A DNA stretch of 64,000 nt from Phoronis australis (taxonomy: Eukaryota > Phoronida > Phoronidae). The position numbers and the translations under genes were made by a program. Under the pieces are notes generated by a model, which did no database searches, was not told where the DNA came from, and was given only the letters and a program-made list of their open reading frames with translations. Location: assembly GCA_002633005.1 (NCBI GenBank), contig NMRA01000104.1:332070-396069 (forward strand), given 5' to 3'. Of the stretch, positions 9,960 to 20,814 are shown one piece after another. The number at the start of each line of letters is the position of its first letter. The first letter of the stretch is position 1.

Positions 9960-11880
9960 ATTTTATTGAAGCTATTACTAATGACGTTATGAATTACAAA
10001 AAGCAAAACTACAAATATAATATTACTAAGTCCGAAAAAGATGCCCTCACAAATCTCGCTAAAAAAAGAAATCACAATTAAACCAGTTGATAAAGGATCA
10101 GCAGTTGTTATAATGGACAAGCAGAAATATATTGACGAGGCTCTCCGACAACTTAATGACACAGCATACTACAAACTTTTAGATAATAACCCCAACACAA
10201 AACATATCAGCCTTATAACTAAAACTATTTTGAATGCTTTCCATTTAGGTCACATTGACAAAGACACCAAAACCTACCTCATTCCTAATGATGCTCAACC
10301 TAGTCGCTTTTATCTAAAATCCACAAAGAAGGTAATCCTGGACGCCCAATTATAGCCAGCAACAACTGCCTACAGAAAAATTTTTCTAAGTTTGCCGACT
10401 ATCATCTTCAGCAATTTGTCCCCACCCTTCCTTCATATGTTAAAGATACGAATCATTTTCTTAATATAATTAAAATTAAAAACATCTGATTCAGTGATTA
10501 ACCTAAACATGCCCTTCTCGTAACTATTGATGTTAAAAGCTTATACACTAATATTCCTCAACATGACGGCACAGAAGCCTGTACCAAGTTTCTTAGTCAA
10601 CGTAATAATCCTAATGTGCCTACATCTTTTATTCGCTCTCTTCTTGAACATGTACTTACCATGAATCATTTTACCTTTGACGATAATCACTATCTCCAAA
10701 TATTAGGCACAGCTATGGGCACTAGGGTTGCTCCTACTTTTGCCAACCGTTTTATGGGAAATCTTGAAAACAACTTCACCAAATCCTGCTTTGAAAAACC
10801 TCTTCTCTGGCTAAGGTACATTGATGACATTTTTATGATCTGGACCCATAGCCCACAAAAATTATATGTATTTTTAGAAAATATTAACAAATTTCACCCT
10901 ACTATGAAGTTCACTCATGACATTTCTCAAAATAAAGTCTCATTTTTAGATGTAACTGTCATCCTTAGTAATGATAAACTAGAAACTGACTTATTCTGTA
11001 AAGAAACTGACAAACACCAATATCTGTCATATCACTCGTGTCATCCCTTTCATTGCAAGAAAAGCTTTCCATATAGCCTTGCCCTAAGAATTCGACGCAT
11101 TTGTTCAGAAGAAACTTTCTTTAATAACCGTTTAAAAGAACTCAAGTACTATCTAGTTCAACGTCATTTCCCTTTACATCTTATACACAGTTTGACAAAG
11201 TCCGTTCAATCACACGAAATGAATCTTTAAGAACTTTTAAAACTAAAGGCAATACTACTAATAGAATGCCATTCATAACTATGTTCAATCCATGTTTAAA
11301 CGAAATTAGCCACGTCTTCAGAAAATATCTTTCCACGCTGCATATTTCCCCTCAAATGAAAAACCTATTTCCTCATCCACCTATAATTTCTTGGAGAAAA
11401 TGTAAAAATCTAAAAAATTATTTAGTTAAAGCTAATATCGACAATATACACCAAACTGACAAACCTATTGGCAACACACAATGTAACAAAACTAGGTGTA
11501 AAATGTGTAACTTTATCAACGATAGCACTTTTTTCCAGTCTTCCCAAACCGATGAAAATTTTGAAATAAAACAAAACTCGGTTTCGTAATCATAGATTTA
11601 ACATAATACATAAAAACATTTCTGATACTATAGGCAATCATTTCAATTCCAAAAACCATAATATTCAAGAGCTTTCTGTACAAATAATAGAAAAACTCCA
11701 ACACCCCAGTACCCCTCACAGACTCAAAAAGAGAACAATATTGGATAGACAAGCTCAATACACTAGAACCTCATGGATTGAACATAAAAACTTCTTAAAT
11801 TATATCACTGAATTTTTAACGCAAAAATGTATCATATTCATTACACCATATCTGAAATGTCAATTGTCATATAGTGTTTG
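9960..11880 (+). pseudogene. Penelope-like element reverse transcriptase/endonuclease, degenerate
   Basis: Successive plus-strand frames give the Penelope order. An N-terminal segment (9960-10355, TIKPVDKGSAVVIMDKQKY) is followed by the RT palm with TIDVKSLYTNIP near 10520-10558, AMGTRVAPTFANRFMG near 10711, and the catalytic YIDDIF at 10817-10834. A linker with CNKTRCKMC ends near 11590. A C-terminal piece near 11590-11800 (RNHRFNI, NHFNSKNHNI) matches the distal part of the GIY-YIG nuclease domain. The GIY-YIG core itself appears deleted around 11580. Frameshifts occur near 10065, 10350, 10480 and 11230, so it cannot encode an active protein. It encodes what was a cDNA-synthesising retroelement enzyme and sits between the two inverted MITE copies. 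Confidence 0.9.
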
Positions 11881-11884
11881 ATTT

Positions 11885-12334
11885 TACTTTATTTCTGTTT
11901 CTGTTGACAAAGGACGTTATTACATCCGAAAATTTCAGTTGATCCATTCTTGTTGTTTTATTTACCTATTTATTTTATTGACATCTACCTGTAGTGTTCA
12001 ACCGGAAGAATTTTGTATAAGTGCATTGTAAACATATACAGGTTGGAAAACTAATGACTTTCTAGTGGGAGTAAGCATTATAACTACACGTGCTAATTAA
12101 TCTGATGTACATTTATAGCATGGTTCTCACGGGCAAAGTTAAAAGATAACAAATTAAATAGTTGTGAAGTTGGCAGTTAAAAATGATACGGTGCCAAGTA
12201 TGAACGATAACTTTGGTGGTGAGCAGAGTGGAATAGGCTGTCACGGTGGCACGAACCTGATACGACCTTTCAATGTGAAGCCCTCGTGGCTAACAACATC
12301 TTTGGATCACTGGGGAGGACACTCCATTAACAGC
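11885..12334. other. 3' flank of the Penelope-like copy
   Basis: Non-coding AT-rich sequence with GACAAAGGACGTTATTACATC near 11910. It is probably the 3' untranslated part of the retroelement followed by unique DNA. No gene is supported, and the frame at 12164-12439 is open mainly because of the proline-coding microsatellite. Confidence 0.4.
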
Positions 12335-12395
12335 TACCACCACCACCCTGCACCACCACCACCACCACCACCACCACCACCACCACCATCACCAC
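12335..12395. repeat. (ACC)n microsatellite
   Basis: A nearly pure run of ACC/CAC units, about eighteen. It generates poly-Pro in the overlapping plus-strand frame. Confidence 0.95.
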
Positions 12396-12694
12396 CTGGC
12401 TGTGGTGCCATTTCGATGTTGATAATGACTGTCAAGTAGTTGTTAGGCTAAGGAATGTGTAGTCACGGAAAAAGAATGATACAATAGATAATATGACTAC
12501 ACAAAGCGAGAATTAACGGAAAACAATGGGTTTATATAGGTAACGATAGCCTTATGGATGATTTTGTCTAGGTCACACGTGACCTGAAAAAGTCGAGGGA
12601 CCTGGAAAGAAGAGAGAGGGAGAGAGATACCAGAAACAGTTCTAATTAGGAGATGGTTCCACAGCTGTGAAACTGTGACACGGATAAATTTGTT

Positions 12695-13300
12695 TATACC
12701 CCAATATTAGACTCGAATGGCAGATACAACCGTGTAATAACCCATAAAGTTATCTCACTAGTGAGATAACGGTTTGGCGGGAAACCGAGGCCGGATTCGA
12801 ACCCGGGCCTCAACAGTTGCGAGTCGCCGACTTTACCACTACACCACTGACGTCATCGAACGTGAAAATAGAATACTTAAATGAGCACGCGCAACAATTG
12901 CATGTTCAGCAAAGGGCATTGCACCGACTTTTATACGCTATGAAAAATAAGACGCATAATTTCCGAAGCTTAGCGTGATAAATGTGTAGTAAGCTATAAT
13001 AGTTGCTAAACCTTAATTTATAGATTCACTTTATTTCTATTTTGTTTTATTTTTCAATTGGTTTCGAGTAAAAGCATTATTTTACAAAAATATCTCGGCT
13101 TTTTTTAAAAGGTCACGACCTACGACCCCGGGCCTCTGACATAGAAAGTAGTTACAAAGCCGAGGCGAGTCGAGAAAGGTAGATCGATTCATTGCAATGT
13201 TTCTCGTTCAGTATGTAACGCCCCTCGGGCGATAATTCTCCAAAATCCACTCGGGCTCTAGATAACGGGGGATAACGACTGAGAACATGTAATAATCTAT
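12695..13300 (-). mobile_element. MITE copy 2 with half of the hairpin repeat
   Basis: Reverse-oriented copy of 8011-8716. It begins TATACCCCAATATTAG and includes GTTATCTCACTAGTGAGATAAC, a tRNA-like B box (GGATTCGAACCC near 12792), CACTACACCACTGACGTCAT and GGTCACGACCTACGACCCCGG. Past 13210 it passes directly into one arm of the hairpin repeat (ACGCCCCTCGGGCGATAATT to CATGTAATAATCT at 13300). Its distal MITE terminus is lost at that junction. Confidence 0.75.
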
Positions 13301-13588
13301 ATTTACTCATTCCGTTCCACGTCTTGCGCAGTAGCGTCTGCAAAAATCATCTCGTGTCAGTATAACACGCAACTCTACTGAATAATCGATCGAACACTGA
13401 GGTCAACAATTGAAAATTATCATAAAACGGTCACGAAAGAAACGAAAAAGTAAAGTATACAGAAAATTGTCACGATTTTACTGACTTTGGAGAACAAATG
13501 AAGAGGTTTCGGGGAAACTCCCATTAGGGCAACAAACATTGCAATCTTTTTTGTTTAGCGTCTCAGAAACAACACTCAATGCCCACCC

Positions 13589-15607
13589 TCAGTAGAAATG
13601 GATCCAAAACGCCGGCTCAATCCCCACCAGGGTAGAAGTAGTAGTGTTCTGACATCCCTCCTTCTCAAAGCAGCACTTAGGTGTAGTCAGTCGGAGGGTA
13701 GTGCATTTTTGCTTTAGCTTCCTTTTCTTCGGCCACGGTATGCACATGCGTTTGAAAGGTTCGCAAGAATCCACTAAAATAAAATTGATTAGTAATACAG
13801 CCATAACAGACTGCAGCAAATAATTTTTAAAAAGCCCACTTCTGGATTGCCGTTACAATGTGTACTGGGAGACAAATTTCGGCGACTAGACTGACTACAA
13901 GTAAATTAATAAAAAGAACATCGAGATGTCCTATTGTAGTGCAGGAAGTTTTCTAGCTAAAGGGATGCTGAATGTGTTCACGGGGTGAAAAAGACGGACC
14001 ATAACCACAAATTGAATTAAGTCGCCTTTGAGCGTATTGTTCTTTTGAGCGTATTGTTCTTTTGGGCATATTGTTCTTTGGAGCATGTTAATCGTCTTGT
14101 TAATGCTATGTGACATAATTTTGACGTAGGCAGTACCTACCATAGGTCAAATCTCTGCAATACACGCGCTCATTTAGGCTGTGCCTATACCCTGAATTCT
14201 AGGCGCATGTGCCTATAGGGGAAATGCTTGAAAGTGATGTTCCAGACATAAGCGCGTCCATTTATTTTGATTAAAATATGTTCAGCTATTTGGCTCGTGG
14301 AATCATAGACTATCATCTATGTAGTGAAGAATCTTGCGAATAGTTAGGCTCGCATAATCGCCTAGGCGAACTGCATGTATATACATTTAGTTTGAAACTT
14401 AATTTAAGCACTTATGTTTGTTTTTCAGCCAAAACGGTAGGCATTTTTACCGATATTCATAAAAATTTTAAGTTTCTCCCAAACATTATACGCTATTCAA
14501 TCAAATTTGCAGTACGAGAACAATAAAAACAATTTTGCACTGAACATTAGTCACTGAAGTGGACTTTTATATCCGTTGTTTCTACGTGTTAAATAAAACT
14601 TCACAAGTGGGTTTAACAGAAGATCCTATATGAGTTATAATCCAGGAGATGGACTGTCAATATAAAGTCGCGTAAAAATGTTTGGCACGGCAAGATTAAG
14701 CGCTTTCGTAGAAGACAATTCTTGTGCCTGTGTTCACAGCAAGGGATGTGCCTGTGCAAAGGACACTCAACTGCGCCCATGAGCGAAACGTTTGAGCAAA
14801 CAATTTCTTTGGAAAAAATATTATTTTGAATATAAGCGCAGGGCTTTTAAGGTGGTCCAAAGATGACATCGCGCGTTTCTTTTTTAATTATCTCAGGATC
14901 TCGAGATCCCGACTTAATTATCTCAGGATCTCAAGATCCCGACTTATTGATCTCACTCACGATCTTGAGATCCTGACTTAATTATCTTGGGATCTCGATA
15001 TCCTGAGATAATTAAAAAAGAAACGTGCGATGTTATCTTTGGGCCACCGTAGGCCTCGATTCGCTCATACACGATAAACAGAATTTTTCCTAACGAGAAA
15101 TAATGCGCCTTTTCAAGCGCTTATGATGTCTTTACACACTGGAACTTGCGTCAAAACGCCCCTTATGTGGACTTAGTCGAGTGTCATGGATACACCCACA
15201 AATCTTAAACTTGCTATTTTTGCGTAATATCAGAGACCTTCTTTGGTAATATCCATTCTTAGTACTTTGGTTTCGAAATAATAACTTGAGAGTTTCAAGT
15301 GAAAACATATGAACACCTACCGTTTTGTCAAGGATATATTAATTTCAACATACGTACTATTTTAATTCGTATTGGCGCATACGCCTAAATTCTTACAGTA
15401 AGCGAATAAACGGGATCAGAGGACTGCATGGTTTGAATTCTTACCAACGTTCACCTCTTTCCGTGCCCTTGCCAGTTCTGAGTTGATTTCAACTTCTCCT
15501 CTTCCTGCATAATTCTCTTGTACGTCATCCAGTGGAGCGGGTGTTACTATCCCCAAGCAAATTAATATAACTAATAAGACTAGCGCCTTGCCAATCATCT
15601 CTCTCAT
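13589..15607 (-). CDS. Gene A: secreted six-cysteine peptide precursor, two exons
   Basis: Exon 1 is 15607-15445 and exon 2 is 13773-13589. The donor is TTG|GTAAGA, the acceptor follows TTTTATTTTAG, the intron is 1671 bp and phase 1. The predicted precursor has 115 residues. Its start may be Met1 or Met4 (15598), and both precede a hydrophobic signal peptide (about residues 5-23, cleavage near TPA/PL). An acidic propeptide follows, ending in a basic RARK (47-50) that could be a furin-type site. Exon 2 carries Cys 58, 65, 78, 88, 89 and 95 (C-x6-C-x12-C-x9-CC-x5-C), a basic KKRKLKQK segment, a sequon at Asn97 and an aromatic tail FWIHFY. A TATA box lies upstream. The pattern and intron phase match genes B and C. 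Function is unknown. A secreted signalling, defence or venom-like peptide is possible, but nothing proves any of these. Confidence 0.72.
13805..14845. other. Intron of gene A, proximal part
   Basis: No exon-like frame supported. There is a short direct repeat of GAGCGTATTGTTCTTTTG near 14029-14065 (about three diverged copies). The frame at 13931-14143 spans that repeat and has no domain. Confidence 0.5.
14850..15049. mobile_element. 200-bp foldback MITE within the gene A intron
   Basis: GGTGGTCCAAAGATGACATC at 14851 is mirrored by GATGTTATCTTTGGGCCACC ending at 15048. Both arms continue with GTTTCTTTTTTAATTATCTC and an internal cluster of three to four GATCTCGAGATCC-like palindromes. It is non-coding. 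No unambiguous target-site duplication is visible. Confidence 0.85.
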
Positions 15608-15647
15608 CGGTGAGACGTGAACTCGCCAACACTGTCTTCGGCATACT

Positions 15648-15655
15648 ATTTATAA
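15648..15655 (-). promoter_or_regulatory. TATA box of gene A
   Basis: TATAAATA on the minus strand lies about 40 bases upstream of the first ATG at 15607. That predicts a transcription start near 15620 and a very short 5' leader. A TATAAAT is also present upstream of gene C. Confidence 0.6.
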
Positions 15656-15943
15656 GGAGCTGTGGCTGCTGTCTTGTTAGCCGTTGCACGCATTCGTGTC
15701 CGATGTCCATTTTATTGCAAAATACTTTCCAAGATACTATTTCAGAATTCGCTACCAGTATCTAATAATGTTCATCGAAATTTGATACTAAGGTGTGGGC
15801 AAACTGACCCCTTCGTTGAAGGTATAGTGAATCACACGGCGTCGAAACAAAAGGATTAACACTATTAATGCTGTTCTGCTGTAACGTGGTGGGGGCGTAA
15901 TATTGGTCACAGCAACACCTTTAAAGCCCACTCATCTGTCAAA

Positions 15944-16352
15944 ATGATCTCCTACTATGACGACGTTACATGCATTTTCAAATCAAAGGAGTCAGGAAGG
16001 CGTTTTCGACAATTTCATTCAGCCCCACCTTGTGCCATCGCTGCAAAACAGGAAGTTGTGATCCCGAACAAAGACAAAGTAAAATGTGGGAAAAAAGGGC
16101 GTATTACAAAAAGTCAAGCTGGTCATCGATAGCCGAGAATATTACCTCAGGGAGTGTGTTGTTGTAATCGGAATACATGAGGACCAGAATGAGAACATTG
16201 TCGTCATGAGCGATGGGAGTAAATTGAGTGTAAATCTAACACCTGAGAACATCAGTCAAACCCACATATTTGATAAGCAAAGTCAGGAAGTGTCATATTC
16301 AAATTTAATTGTTTTATACGCTAGCATATTACTTTTCGTAAAAAGACGGTAA
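15944..16352 (+). pseudogene. Coding-like remnant, unidentified
   Basis: Frames at 15944-16132 and 16086-16352 overlap with a shift. The second reads VDS-like residues, then YYLRECVVVIGIHEDQNENI and SDGSKLSVNL, with the residue balance of real protein. The two may be one gene broken by a frameshift in the A-rich stretch near 16090. No domain is recognised. It lies head-to-head with gene A (about 340 bp apart). Confidence 0.3.
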
Positions 16353-16375
16353 ACAACTGGAAGTGGAACACATCT

Positions 16376-16672
16376 TTATAAGCGAAAGCTTCCCAAAGTG
16401 ACGCTCGTTCTCGTTTTATATCCACTGCGGCGAAGCGTGAGTAAAGATCGAAACAAATCATGCCAAAAACATGAACCAAATGCGAGGAAGTCTTCTCCAT
16501 CATAAACGACAAGGACACTGGGTACGCCACTTCTGAACAAGATGTACTCATTACCAAGGACCCGAGGAATCTCAAACGCTGAGCAGTTAGAATCTTTGGT
16601 GTTTCCAACCAAGTGACTGTCAATCGTGAAGTTTTCAAATATTTGTCTGGTCAATATTAGTTTAATTTGCAT
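16376..16672 (-). pseudogene. Unidentified coding-like minus-strand frame
   Basis: A 98-residue frame contains VLGNEYILFRSGVPSVLVVY and DGEDFLAFGS, compositionally protein-like, but it overlaps another open frame (16321-16638). There is no recognised domain, initiation context or splice evidence. It may be the other half of the remnant at 15944-16352, inverted by rearrangement, or chance. Confidence 0.2.
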
Positions 16673-16689
16673 TTCCTTTAATAAACATG

Positions 16690-17935
16690 TCTACACTGTA
16701 TCTTCTAAACAAATACCGTAAATTATTGTTGCCAGCACCATGGTCTGCTTCACTGCCATACATTTTCTCTATGATTGCCAAGTTTACATTTCCTATGAGT
16801 GCACCCTGGCTGGTGGTTAACTGTAAAACTACTCACCATTGGAAAATTAGGCAATGCCATGTTATATGTTTACCTACTCCTCGCGCCCATAGGGAATTTT
16901 TTTCTGTCCTAAACCGATAGACACGTTTCATGAAATTTCTTAAAACCAAAATTAAGACTGAATTCGCTAAGACCGAAATTTAGCATGATACGGAGCCCGT
17001 TTCATAAGAGGTGACTTTCAGACTTGACTTGAAACCAAAAACTTGTCTAGCACGTTAAGACCGAAAATCGGGCTAAATTAAGACTGAACACGAAATTTCA
17101 GGAAAGACCGTTTTCATGAACACAAAGTCGGATTTGGGTGTTCGGTCTTACTTAGACAAAAATTACGTAAGGTTTTGACATTGGTGAGCAGACAAACTTT
17201 CGCCACCCGTGTTGTGTGCGATGCGGTGAGTGTGTGAAATACGAAATTGAAAGGCATGTTGTTCAACCGGCTACTTTGTCATTGGTGAAGATTTGATTAA
17301 GATATTAAATTGATAGAAACGCCACTACAACAAAGCAACTTCACAATTTCCCCGTGTTTGTGCTAAAACGATAAGGAATATTCTATTTATTTCAATGTGA
17401 AGTGCCCATTCAACTGACCTTGCTGAGAGTGCTAAAATTCGTTAAAATTTGTTTTGAAATCGTTTTTTAAAAGTCCGATTTTGTGCCACAATAGGACACA
17501 TATTTTATTACTTTTAAGCATAAATTGTGCTTTTGATTCACGTTTAATACCTTATTATTCCAATTCAGGTTATATCAAAGCAACAAAACGTGAAGAATCT
17601 TACTTGATTTACAAAAATAGATTATGTTTTGATAAAACAATGTAAAGTGTGAACCTTACAAATTCACAATTTTTCATTACCATGCTTGTCAAATTCTACT
17701 TTAAGGAGAAAACACAAACATGTAGGTATATTTTTTACTCACCTGTTAGCATTCACTTCTAGTCTGCAGTGGGGAATCTAGAAGTTGCAGAAAGGGGCCC
17801 AACCACACATATAGGAAGGCAAAGGTCTGCGTGAATTCCAAGCGTTCTCTGAAGGAGGGGGGGGGGNTTTTAACGGAAAATAGTCGCGTAACGCCAAGAA
17901 ACGATACGCTGGCGGCGTTTTTAGTCGCCCATGTG
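16690..17935. other. No gene recognised; N at 17867
   Basis: A degenerate run of AAGACCGAAA/TTAAGACTGAA motifs occupies about 16940-17160 and looks like an old minisatellite-like repeat. A G-rich run ends in a single N at 17867. No supported gene. Confidence 0.5.
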
Positions 17936-17939
17936 GTGT

Positions 17940-18095
17940 GTCCTCAGTCCCCTTTATCCGCTTATGGTATCACACTATAATTGCTATTTTATCTTGAAAT
18001 ATTGAGGGCCATCTTGGAAAGCAGTGCTATCACTGAAGAGGCCACCCTCATTTTAAATATCACAATAAATAAGTAAATAAATAAATAAATAAATT
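17940..18095 (+). mobile_element. 3' end fragment of a Jockey/CR1-like LINE
   Basis: The sequence GGAAAGCAGTG, GAGGC(C/T)ACCCTCATT, TAAATATTACA-like and a tail of AAATAAATAAATAAAT matches the 3' end of the longer LINE fragment at 47385-47475. It is a 5'-truncated insertion or relic. Confidence 0.75.
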
Positions 18096-18409
18096 CATCT
18101 AAAATTTCATTACTCGGCGAACATATGCTACTCCGTACTCTTCAAAGACTAATTACACAAACACGATGTTACACAAGCAGTCCGATGTTTCAATGATCGA
18201 GCCGAACACTATTTACCCGGTACAATGAGTACACGTTACAATGAGTACACGTCAGTGCATGCACTCATATGTAATGCGCAAAATTGAAGGAGGAGTTTCT
18301 TGCAAGCAGCTGTTCTTATTTTTTATTTAATTGTTTAAGTTAGTAAATCACCAGGTGCTGGTAACCAGTCCAAAGATAGAGTGCCTAATATAATAATTAC
18401 AGAATACGA

Positions 18410-18990
18410 ACTTTAAAATCAGCGCATATGTAAACGACGACATATTAATCGACGTTTCGGTTTATTGTCACTAAACCATTCGCAAGACAACTGTTTACAA
18501 TATTACAGTCAAGTAACACACGTGAAGAACAGTCTGCACAGGTACACGTCAAAATGCATTGTGAGGGGGAGGGACCAGAAATCAAAACAGTTGGAGCTCA
18601 AATGAACCAATGTTTCTATTCAGATAGAGCTTAGCGTGATTTAACCGAAAATGCATAGAGCCTTGTCCAAGATCTGAACACCGGAGTAATCTATAGTGTG
18701 ACCAGTTGTCAACAGCATTGTGTGTGTCTACAGAGTTTATTGACTCTTAATCATTAATTGTTATTGATTCATTTCAACTCCAACTGTTTTGATTTCTGGG
18801 TTCTCTCCTCACAATGCATTTTGACGTGTACCTGTGCAGACTGTTGTCCACCTGTGTTACTTGACTTGAATATTGTGAACATTTGTTTTGAGAATGGTTT
18901 AGTGACAATAAACTGAAACGTCGATTAATATGTCGTCGTTCACATAAATATGTATATGCGCTGATTTTAAATTTCGTGTTCATATTTTGG
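18410..18990. repeat. Inverted repeat resembling a Penelope pseudo-LTR pair
   Basis: 18410-18600 and 18775-18990 are reverse complements sharing ACATATTAATCGACGTTTC, TTTATTGTCACTAAACCATT and GTACACGTCAAAATGCATTG. The reverse strand of the right arm holds AATAAACTGAAACGTCGA after GGTTTAGTGACA. This is a stem-GAAA arrangement similar to the hammerhead-like motif at 9811 but without a good CUGANGA box. Confidence 0.65.
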
Positions 18991-19129
18991 CCAAAAACAA
19001 ATGTGATCAATAGTTATAGAATTCTCCACAAATTTTTCCAAGTTACATGATTATCGGAACTGAGAATTATCAGCAGTTCCGTGTTGTCGATTCATTCACG
19101 TTTCGGCATAAGGTCCTGGGTCGAACATG

Positions 19130-19480
19130 GAAAGTGGAAGACCAATGACTTTACCAAACAGCGAGCTGGAGGTAGTTTCTAATAGCAAACAAGAGCGTTC
19201 GTCTCATATGTGTTCTTATCCGATTCATTTCGCTGAATCCTCGTTCACATTCAGCTGTACAGCTACAAGGAAGAGCCTTAATGTAGAAGTCCAGTTTTTC
19301 AGAGCACTTGGTAGGTTGTCTACTCTAACCGTCTCTTCCATTTCAACGAACTCACGCATTCCTCTGATTGCCGATGTGGCAATCAACCCAAACCCATCGC
19401 AAATGCGCCTAACTTCGTGTTCGCCATTTTTTATCCCGGATCCCATCGGCCACAATTTGGGGTCCAAGATGCCTAGAATA
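19130..19480 (-). pseudogene. hAT-type transposase C-terminal fragment
   Basis: One minus-strand frame (19467-19225) reads LDPKLWPMGS, HEVRRICDGFGL and LPSALKNWTSTLRLF. A second frame from about 19268 down to 19130 gives TAECERGFSEMNRIRTHM. The CERGFS-x-MN signature with the preceding NW-x-TLR segment is the C-terminal dimerisation region of hAT transposases and hAT-derived genes. The change of frame near 19260 makes this a dead copy. The plus-strand 136-residue frame over the same bases is a shadow. Confidence 0.65.
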
Positions 19481-19559
19481 GAGCAAAATGACTGCTCATC
19501 ATTATCAAGTCAACGCCACTCCAAGTTCAATAACTAGTCCAGAACGTATGGTCACTCGC

Positions 19560-20095
19560 GCTGGAACATTCGGCAACAATGCTGTCGTCAGCGTAGCAGT
19601 GCCTCGATGCCGTAAGCTATTGTATCAAGACTACGCCCCACTATACCGTCACTTAGGCCTACTGTGCATAGGTGCTACGTTTAAATGCCAAAAGGTGGTT
19701 GGTTGTGCCTACGTGCACCAGTCCCATGCGCCCCACTACAACACTGGTTGATGGTCATGATGACTTCATATATAAACTCAACAGTTACTTTTGGATGTGG
19801 TCATCATAGCTGTCCCTCCCTTCGCTTTAAGTCGTTTGCCCTCTTTAAAATTCTATGTATATACCATATAAAAGTTTTAATTTATTTTAATTCAATTTGT
19901 AAACTTAATTTTCAAATATTCATTTGATTTAATGTAACTAAATCTAATCTAACTTAATTTATTTATTTAATTTATTGCTGTTAGAGGACCATGGTTTTCT
20001 TTAAAGCATGTTTTTCAAATTTGTTGTATTTATCCTCTATAAATAAAGTTTATTATCATCATTATTGTTATTATTGTTATTATTACTAAAAACAA
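19560..20095. other. No gene recognised; AT-rich with ATT repeats
   Basis: AT-rich DNA ending in AATAAAGTTTATTATCATCA and repeated TTATTG triplets (20040-20090). Short plus-strand frames (19488-19751, 19685-19927) have no recognisable content. Confidence 0.45.
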
Positions 20096-20109
20096 AAACG
20101 GTTTTAAAA

Positions 20110-20152
20110 CGGCTTGACATTTTCAGTGTCATTATTTAAACACCATCATCAG
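20110..20152 (-). ncRNA. Second hammerhead-like motif, 3' of the minus-strand Penelope fragment
   Basis: On the minus strand CTGATGATG is followed by GTGT...ACAC pairing around TTAAATAATG and then TGAAAATG. The arrangement matches the hammerhead core found at 9811. It lies about 150 bases beyond the stop of the GIY-YIG frame, where a Penelope pseudo-LTR would be expected. Confidence 0.4.
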
Positions 20153-20293
20153 AAGAAGAGAAATATGGTGGCCACCTAGCTAGGCCCAACAACAAGTGAT
20201 GAAACACAGACACAGTCAGTTACAGGGAGTGACAATAAACTAGACCAACAATGACAACCTGTGGTGTGCCAGTTGCGTATTGAGATTGGGCTT

Positions 20294-20800
20294 TCACCAA
20301 CTGATGTGTACAGCCTCACGAATTTTAAGCTTCTTTGTTGTTTCTGCTTGGTCTATTATATCAAAGTCATTGAAAGGGCGTTGTTGATAACAATGATTGG
20401 AACTCTGTGGATGAATATTAACATGTGAACCTTTGTCAGAAGTTAGATGTTCTCTGGTCCTGGTTTTCAAATGGCGAACTGTTTCGCCTATATAACAGGA
20501 GCCACATCCAGCACAAATAAATTTGTATACTACCCTGGACCGTAGACCCATAGGAATTTTGTCCTTATGGTTAAATAAATTTGACAGTTTTAGAGACTTG
20601 GATGTTAATACAACTCTTAAGTTAACACAGTAATCATTCACCAATTTGTTGAGTTTTCTTTGAGCAATCTTGGCGTAAACCCCAACATATGGTACTTTAC
20701 AGTACTTGTAGTTAGTTATGTCTACAGGATGAATGTCATCAGGGTTACGTTGTAGTTTTGCTTTCAGTCCCCTCTTGGAGTAATTTGAGAAACTTTAAGA
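20294..20800 (-). pseudogene. Penelope-like element GIY-YIG endonuclease, C-terminal fragment
   Basis: The minus-strand frame reads through a linker (NPDDIHPVD, YVGVYAKIAQRKLN), then VVYKF-C-x2-C and the nuclease core SCYIGETVRHLKTRTREHL, then a C-terminal stretch with HCYQQRPFNDFDI and IREAVHI before a stop at 20294. C-x2-C followed by Y-x-G is typical of Penelope GIY-YIG domains. The RT part is missing upstream. The frame shifts near 20790, where a second fragment in the opposite orientation starts. Confidence 0.88.
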
Positions 20801-20814
20801 TCATCAAAGAGCTG

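Noticed and set aside
12164-12439. 91-residue frame with poly-Pro
   Set aside because: Open because of the (ACC)n microsatellite; no other supporting feature.
19127-19537. 136-residue plus-strand ORF
   Set aside because: Shadow of the minus-strand hAT transposase fragment, which has recognisable motifs.
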